From Bacteroidota bacterium (GTDB lineage: Bacteria > Bacteroidota > Bacteroidia > Flavobacteriales > Flavobacteriaceae), in the NCBI GenBank assembly GCA_015767395.1, contig JADWMI010000027.1:1-11022 (forward strand): a DNA stretch of 11,022 bases, read 5' to 3'. The position numbers and the translations under genes were made by a program. Shown here one piece after another: positions 7,073 through 11,022 of this stretch. The notes beneath the pieces were generated by a model, which had not been told where the DNA came from, ran no database searches, and saw nothing but the letters and a program-made list of their open reading frames with translations. The stretch's first letter is position 1; the number at the start of each line of letters is the position of its first letter.

Positions 7073-8797
7073 ATGCATATTTCCAAACAATTCGCATGGA
7101 TGTTTTTTTTCATGCTATATACTTCAATTTTATTTTCAACAACAGTTCACTCAAATTTCACAACAGACTATTTAGAGAATTTCACATTTAATATTCAGGA
7201 TGACGAATTACAATCTGTCAAAGAATTATTGGAAAATGGAAATATAAAGGATGCACTTGAGAAATTGTATTTATTTATTGAGGCTGTAGAGATAAAGAAT
7301 GATTCTTTATTAATAGTTGAGTCTAAAATATTGTTAGCTGAAATTTTAAGAGATAATGGGGATTATCAAAAATCAAATGAAATATTTGAAGATATAATAC
7401 CATTAATTAAACTTGATTTTAAAAAATCACAATACGTTTTTTTTAAAAGGGGCGGTAATTTTCAATTAGACAATAATATTGATTCGGCTAAAGTGAATTA
7501 TGAAAAGGCTTTGTTTTTTGCTGAAAAAGTACAGGGTAATGATGATTTAAGAGCTAAAATGCATGCAAATTTATCAGGGATTTATTATTTAAAGGAAGAT
7601 TATGATAATGCAATTGAACATTCTAAAATTGCAGCTAATTATCAGAAAACACTTGGTAATATAGAGATTGAAGCAGGGATTTTAAATAATTTAGGTGGAA
7701 TTTATTATATGAAGGGTGAGTTTAATGAGGCGCTAAATGTTTTTCAAGAAGCCCTTGATTTGGTAGATTATGGTCAAAGTGATTTACAAAAGAAAACAAG
7801 AAGTACTTCATTTATAAATATGGCTTACGCTTATAGTGAACTTGGAAATTATAAGAAGGCTTTTGAGTTGCAGGACCGCTATTTTTCCTTGAATGATTCC
7901 ATACAACAAGCATTAAAATATAAAGAAATAACGGAGATTGAATCTAAGTACGATCTTGCTAAAAAAGAAAAAGAAGCTGTAATTGAAAAAGCCAAACGTC
8001 AGAAAGCCGAATTGTTAACCTATGGTTTAGGGGTTGCGATTTTCATTTTGCTGTTAGGAATTTATGCTTTGTATAAATTAGTTGAGTTAAATAAACAAAA
8101 CCATACGCTGGAAATTACTCAGGAGCAATTGATTAATAAAAGTAAATTAGAAAAGGTTAAAAGTGAATCGCAATCAAAAATTTTGGTTGCAACAATGGAC
8201 GGTAGAATTGAAGAACGAAAAAAAATATCTGACATTTTACATGGTAACGTTAGTGCGCTTCTTTCGGCTGCAAATTTACATTTATATGCAGGTGGAATGC
8301 AATTTAACGGAAATGTGCCCATTGAAATTGAAAAAACACAAAATATAATTGCAGAAGCTTCAATACAAGTTAGAGAATTGTCTCACAATTTAGTTTCTGC
8401 AATTTTATTAAAACAAGGTCTAAGCTTGGCAATTGAAGATATTTGTAAAAAATCATCCAATGAAACCATTAAGATAAATTGTGAATCTAAGAATATGGAT
8501 CGTTTTAATAATAATTTTGAAATTAAACTTTTCAATATTATTCAAGAACTAATAAATAATATGTTAAAACATAGTAATGCAAAAAAAGGAACTGTAAAAT
8601 TAGAGCAGTTAAACGGAAGATTACAGGTGTTGGTTGTTGACAATGGAATTGGTTTTGATGTTGATTATGAAAATGCAGACGCTGGAATTGGTTTAAGTCA
8701 AATTAAAGCGAGAGTTGGAGCATTAAAAGGTTTGTTAAGTATAGATACATCAGAAAAAGGAACTCGAACGTATATATCAACACCAATAGTTTACTAA
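7073..8797 (+). CDS. TPR-type sensor histidine kinase without adjacent regulator
   Basis: A complete 574-residue inner-membrane kinase. Residues 1-27 are a signal peptide (MHISKQFAWMFFFMLY...), which places the sensor region in the periplasm. About five TPR units follow between residues ~88 and 277, clearest at 161-194 (SGIYYLKEDYDNAIEHSKIA) and 201-234 (GGIYYMKGEFNEALNVFQEA). A coiled coil (280-312), one membrane helix (~315-336) and a second coil lead into a HisKA_3-like helix with His390 in ILHGNVSALLS. The residue after the histidine is Gly391 instead of the usual Asp. The ATP-binding domain is well kept: IIQELINNMLKHSNAK (489-504), DNGIGFD (523-529) and GIGLSQI (538-544). Its own promoter-like site precedes it and its stop interlocks with that of the convergent phosphodiesterase. 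The partner regulator must be elsewhere, or it may be shared. Confidence 0.94.
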   Translation: MHISKQFAWMFFFMLYTSILFSTTVHSNFTTDYLENFTFNIQDDELQSVKELLENGNIKDALEKLYLFIEAVEIKNDSLLIVESKILLAEILRDNGDYQKSNEIFEDIIPLIKLDFKKSQYVFFKRGGNFQLDNNIDSAKVNYEKALFFAEKVQGNDDLRAKMHANLSGIYYLKEDYDNAIEHSKIAANYQKTLGNIEIEAGILNNLGGIYYMKGEFNEALNVFQEALDLVDYGQSDLQKKTRSTSFINMAYAYSELGNYKKAFELQDRYFSLNDSIQQALKYKEITEIESKYDLAKKEKEAVIEKAKRQKAELLTYGLGVAIFILLLGIYALYKLVELNKQNHTLEITQEQLINKSKLEKVKSESQSKILVATMDGRIEERKKISDILHGNVSALLSAANLHLYAGGMQFNGNVPIEIEKTQNIIAEASIQVRELSHNLVSAILLKQGLSLAIEDICKKSSNETIKINCESKNMDRFNNNFEIKLFNIIQELINNMLKHSNAKKGTVKLEQLNGRLQVLVVDNGIGFDVDYENADAGIGLSQIKARVGALKGLLSIDTSEKGTRTYISTPIVY

Positions 8798-9288
8798 CGT
8801 TTTTCCAATTCAATAATTTCTAAATTTGAAATTTTGTCATCATTAATTTCAAATCGCAACATGGTTCTTACTTGGTGAAATCCGTGTTTCCCAGCAGCGC
8901 CTGGATTCATATGTAATAAGTTTAGTTTTTTGTCAAACATCACTTTTAAAATATGTGAATGCCCACTTATAAATAGTTTTGGTGGGTTTTTTGAGATTTC
9001 TTCTCTAATTTTAACGTCATATCTATTTGGATACCCACCTATATGAGTGATCCAAACCGAAACATTTTCAATGGTAAACTTATTATTTAGCGGAAATTCA
9101 CTTCTAATTTGGGCGTCATCAATATTGCCATAAACAGCTCTAACTGGTTTTATTTTTTGGATGGTATCCATTACGTCTAAAGTGCCAATATCACCGGCGT
9201 GCCAAACTTCATCGGCTTGTTTTACAAACTTTAGAATTTGGTCATCAATATAGCTATGCGTATCAGAAAGTAATAGTATTTTTTTCAT
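8794..9288 (-). CDS. Metallophosphoesterase, YfcE/MJ0936-like phosphodiesterase
   Basis: A single-domain cytoplasmic metal-dependent phosphodiesterase of 164 residues, normal for the family. Two-metal ligands are all visible: DTH with Asp9 and His11, HAGD with Asp33, GNID with Asn55, THIGG with His82, and GHSHI with His110 and His112. Members of this family hydrolyse phosphodiesters in vitro, but the natural substrate is generally unclear, so none is proposed. The ATG at 9288 is placed right before the first metal motif (MKKILLLSDTH). It is divergent from truA across a short control region and convergent with the orphan kinase, sharing four bases with it. A -7-like TATTTTTG on the minus strand at 9346-9339 may drive it. 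Confidence 0.95.
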   Translation of the reverse strand: MKKILLLSDTHSYIDDQILKFVKQADEVWHAGDIGTLDVMDTIQKIKPVRAVYGNIDDAQIRSEFPLNNKFTIENVSVWITHIGGYPNRYDVKIREEISKNPPKLFISGHSHILKVMFDKKLNLLHMNPGAAGKHGFHQVRTMLRFEINDDKISNLEIIELEKR

Positions 9289-9300
9289 GCAGTTCTAAAA

Positions 9301-9330
9301 TTCGTAAATCACAAATATGCTGTATATTTG
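9301..9330 (+). promoter_or_regulatory. Likely truA promoter
   Basis: TTCG at 9301-9304 (3 of 4 to TTTG) and TATATTTG at 9323-9330 (full -7 match) are 18 bases apart, a normal spacing for this phylum. Transcription would begin near 9337, downstream of the ATG at 9317 and upstream of the TTG at 9356. The -7 element is also the right arm of an inverted repeat (CAAATAT at 9312-9318, ATATTTG at 9324-9330). Confidence 0.5.
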
Positions 9331-9338
9331 CATTCGTA

Positions 9339-9346
9339 CAAAAATA
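9339..9346 (-). promoter_or_regulatory. Possible phosphodiesterase -7 promoter element
   Basis: Read on the minus strand this is TATTTTTG, matching TAnnTTTG, and would start transcripts about 44 bases before the ATG at 9288. No -33 match is seen. It overlaps the leader of truA on the other strand. Confidence 0.25.
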
Positions 9347-9355
9347 GCATTTCAA

Positions 9356-10108
9356 TTGAGATATTTTATAGAATTAGCATATAAAGGGACAAATTATCAT
9401 GGCTGGCAATTACAGCCAAATGCAATTACGGTGCAAGAAGAAATAAATAAAGCTTTATCAACAGTTTTAAGAATTTCAATAAATGTAGTTGGAGCTGGAA
9501 GAACAGATACAGGTGTTCATGCGGAGCAACTTTTTGCGCATTTTAATGTAGAAAATGAATTAAATGTTTATGAAGTTGTCTATAAAGTGAATTCTATTTT
9601 ACCCCATGATATTGTAGTTCATTCAATAAAAAAAGTAGCAGATGATGCTCATGCGCGTTTTGATGCAACAAGTAGGAGTTACCAATATCGTATGTTTTTA
9701 GGTCGAAATCCTTTTCAAATTGAAACCACTTGGCAGCTCAATAATAAAAAGTTAAATATTTTTAAAATGAATGAAGCGGCTAATATTTTACTAAATTACA
9801 GTAATTTTAAATGTTTTTCTCGTTCAAAAACCAATGTGAAAACATATAATTGTGATATAACAAAAGCTATTTGGGTTGAAAATGAAAATGAGTTAATTTT
9901 TTATATTTCGGCTGATCGTTTTTTAAGAAACATGGTAAGAGCAATTGTTGGTACTTTGTTAGATGTTGGTAGTTGTAAAATAACGTTAAAAGAATTTATA
10001 CAAATAATTGAAAGTGAAAACAGAAGTAATGCAGGAACTTCGGCTCCAGCGCAAGGCTTGTTTTTAACACAAGTTAATTATCCAAATTCCATATTTATAG
10101 ATGACTAA
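9356..10108 (+). CDS. truA: tRNA pseudouridine(38-40) synthase
   Basis: Cytoplasmic enzyme that converts uridines 38-40 in the tRNA anticodon arm to pseudouridine. From the TTG start it has 250 residues, typical of the family. The conserved N-terminal block is ELAYKGTNYHGWQLQP. The catalytic aspartate is in GAGRTDTGVHA (Asp51 from TTG), and RFLRNMVRAIVGTLLDVG is the conserved C-terminal block. I prefer TTG 9356 over the in-frame ATG 9317. As I know the family, members begin a few residues before the ELAYKG block (LRYFIELAY, Leu read as Met). The extra 13 residues look like translated promoter, because a full TATATTTG -7 element lies inside them. The stop overlaps the next gene by 8 bases, so the exporter is likely co-transcribed. 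Confidence 0.96.
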   Translation: MRYFIELAYKGTNYHGWQLQPNAITVQEEINKALSTVLRISINVVGAGRTDTGVHAEQLFAHFNVENELNVYEVVYKVNSILPHDIVVHSIKKVADDAHARFDATSRSYQYRMFLGRNPFQIETTWQLNNKKLNIFKMNEAANILLNYSNFKCFSRSKTNVKTYNCDITKAIWVENENELIFYISADRFLRNMVRAIVGTLLDVGSCKITLKEFIQIIESENRSNAGTSAPAQGLFLTQVNYPNSIFIDD

Positions 10109-11022
10109 AAAAGTAACAGGTAAAGCTTTTGATATAGAAATATTTAAGCGTTTGATGGGGTTTGCCAAAAACTATAAATGGCAGTTTTTTGTGGGTGTTT
10201 CTTCTGCGATATTATTATCGTTGGTATCAGTAGTGAAACCTATTTTATTGCAGGAAATTGTAAATAATTACTTTGAAAATAAAGATAGAGAAGGCTTGTT
10301 TTATTTTTCAATGTTAATGTGCGTATTCTTAATTGCTGAAGTTTTTTTGCAATTCATTTTTATTTATAAAGTAAACTGGTTAGGTCAAAACATAATCAAA
10401 GATATTCGGGTACAATTACAGGAGCACATGTTAAAATTTAAAATGGCTTATTTTGACAATTCATCTGTTGGAAAGTTGGTCACTAGATTGGTTTCGGATA
10501 CAGAAACAATTGCTCAGTTTTTTGGACAGGGTTTGTTTATGATCATAAGTGATATATTAAAAATGATTGTTGTGGCTGTGGTAATGCTTTGGATGAATTG
10601 GAGAATGGCCCTTATCGCATTTATAGTTTTACCTATTTTAATTTATGCTACTAAATTATTTCAAATTGCCATAAAATCATCTTTTCAAGAAGTTAGAACT
10701 CAAGTTGCAAACCTAAATGGTTTTGTGCAAGAGCGTGTCACCGGAATGAATATAGTTCAATTGTTTAATCGTGAAAAAATAGAGTATAATAATTTTGTTA
10801 AAATTAATGACAAACATAAAAAAGCGCATATAAGAACGGTTTGGTATTATTCAATTTTCTTTCCTATTGCTGAAATATTATCGTCAATAGCAGTTGGTCT
10901 ATTGGTTTGGTATGGAGGGTTGGATATTGTGAATTCTGGGACTACCAATGCAGGTCAAATTATTGCATTTATTATGATGTCCCAAATGTTATTTAGGCCA
11001 CTGCGTCAAATTGCTGATAAAT
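10101..11022 (+). CDS. ABC exporter, fused permease and ATPase (3' end missing)
   Basis: The first 307 residues of an inner-membrane exporter half-transporter of the MsbA/BmrA type; the gene continues beyond the window. It begins MTKKVTGKAF with ATG at 10101, overlapping the truA stop by 8 bases. Six membrane helices of the ABC_membrane domain can be placed at about residues 29-52, 69-90, 145-162, 167-186, 250-272 and 286 onward. The intracellular-loop signature YFDNSSVGKLVTRLVSDTE (117-135) is typical of exporters, as is GFVQERVTGMNIVQLFNRE (207-225). The ATPase domain with Walker motifs would lie outside the window, so it is predicted and not seen. Substrate unknown; lipids, drugs or peptides are possible for this family. 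Confidence 0.93.
   Translation, partial: MTKKVTGKAFDIEIFKRLMGFAKNYKWQFFVGVSSAILLSLVSVVKPILLQEIVNNYFENKDREGLFYFSMLMCVFLIAEVFLQFIFIYKVNWLGQNIIKDIRVQLQEHMLKFKMAYFDNSSVGKLVTRLVSDTETIAQFFGQGLFMIISDILKMIVVAVVMLWMNWRMALIAFIVLPILIYATKLFQIAIKSSFQEVRTQVANLNGFVQERVTGMNIVQLFNREKIEYNNFVKINDKHKKAHIRTVWYYSIFFPIAEILSSIAVGLLVWYGGLDIVNSGTTNAGQIIAFIMMSQMLFRPLRQIADK

Noticed and set aside
8815..8833. AATTTC/GAAATT hairpin past the kinase stop as a terminator
   Set aside because: The stem is 6 pairs, nearly all A-T, lies within the phosphodiesterase coding region and has no T run of useful length.
1..11022. tRNA, rRNA, riboswitch, transposon ends or attachment sites
   Set aside because: No cloverleaf, conserved RNA core, transposase, integrase or long terminal repeat could be found by eye; short AT-rich repeats such as TTAATTAA near 7003-7072 fit base composition.

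Overview
The window looks like chromosome of a marine or soil member of the Bacteroidota, most likely family Flavobacteriaceae. The base composition is very AT-rich. Genes lack Shine-Dalgarno sequences. Several starts are preceded by TAnnTTTG, the -7 element of this phylum. Rho carries a long disordered N-terminal insert, and DUF4293, TPR-type histidine kinases and a divergent membrane pyrophosphatase are all typical of the group. No tRNA, rRNA, CRISPR array, insertion sequence or phage gene is visible. Base and codon use look even throughout.

Layout, left to right. (1) The 3' part of a TPR/transmembrane histidine kinase gene overlaps a response-regulator gene by 8 bases, and a perfect hairpin terminator follows. 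(2) hppA encodes a membrane-bound proton- or sodium-pumping pyrophosphatase on the + strand. It is separated from convergent rho (- strand) by a strong bidirectional terminator. (3) A 218-base divergent promoter region lies between rho and a four-helix membrane protein of the DUF4293 family, which ends in its own terminator. (4) A second, complete TPR histidine kinase has no response regulator next to it. It converges on a YfcE-like phosphodiesterase gene, and the two stop codons are interlocked. (5) A short divergent promoter region leads into truA, whose real start is probably a TTG codon. truA overlaps by 8 bases the start of an ABC exporter gene that runs off the right edge. No gene-free stretch exceeds about 220 bases. 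The longest are 1761-1962 and 6242-6459.

How the genes fit together: hppA, rho, DUF4293, the phosphodiesterase, truA and the exporter look like housekeeping or core flavobacterial genes, each in its own short transcription unit. The two histidine kinase loci are the variable, signalling part. The first is a normal kinase-regulator pair. The second is an orphan with an unusual residue beside its phospho-accepting histidine. I do not see a clear new multi-gene system. The points most worth a second look are the divergent, lysine-type pyrophosphatase, the long disordered Rho insert, the HG-type orphan kinase and the truA start.
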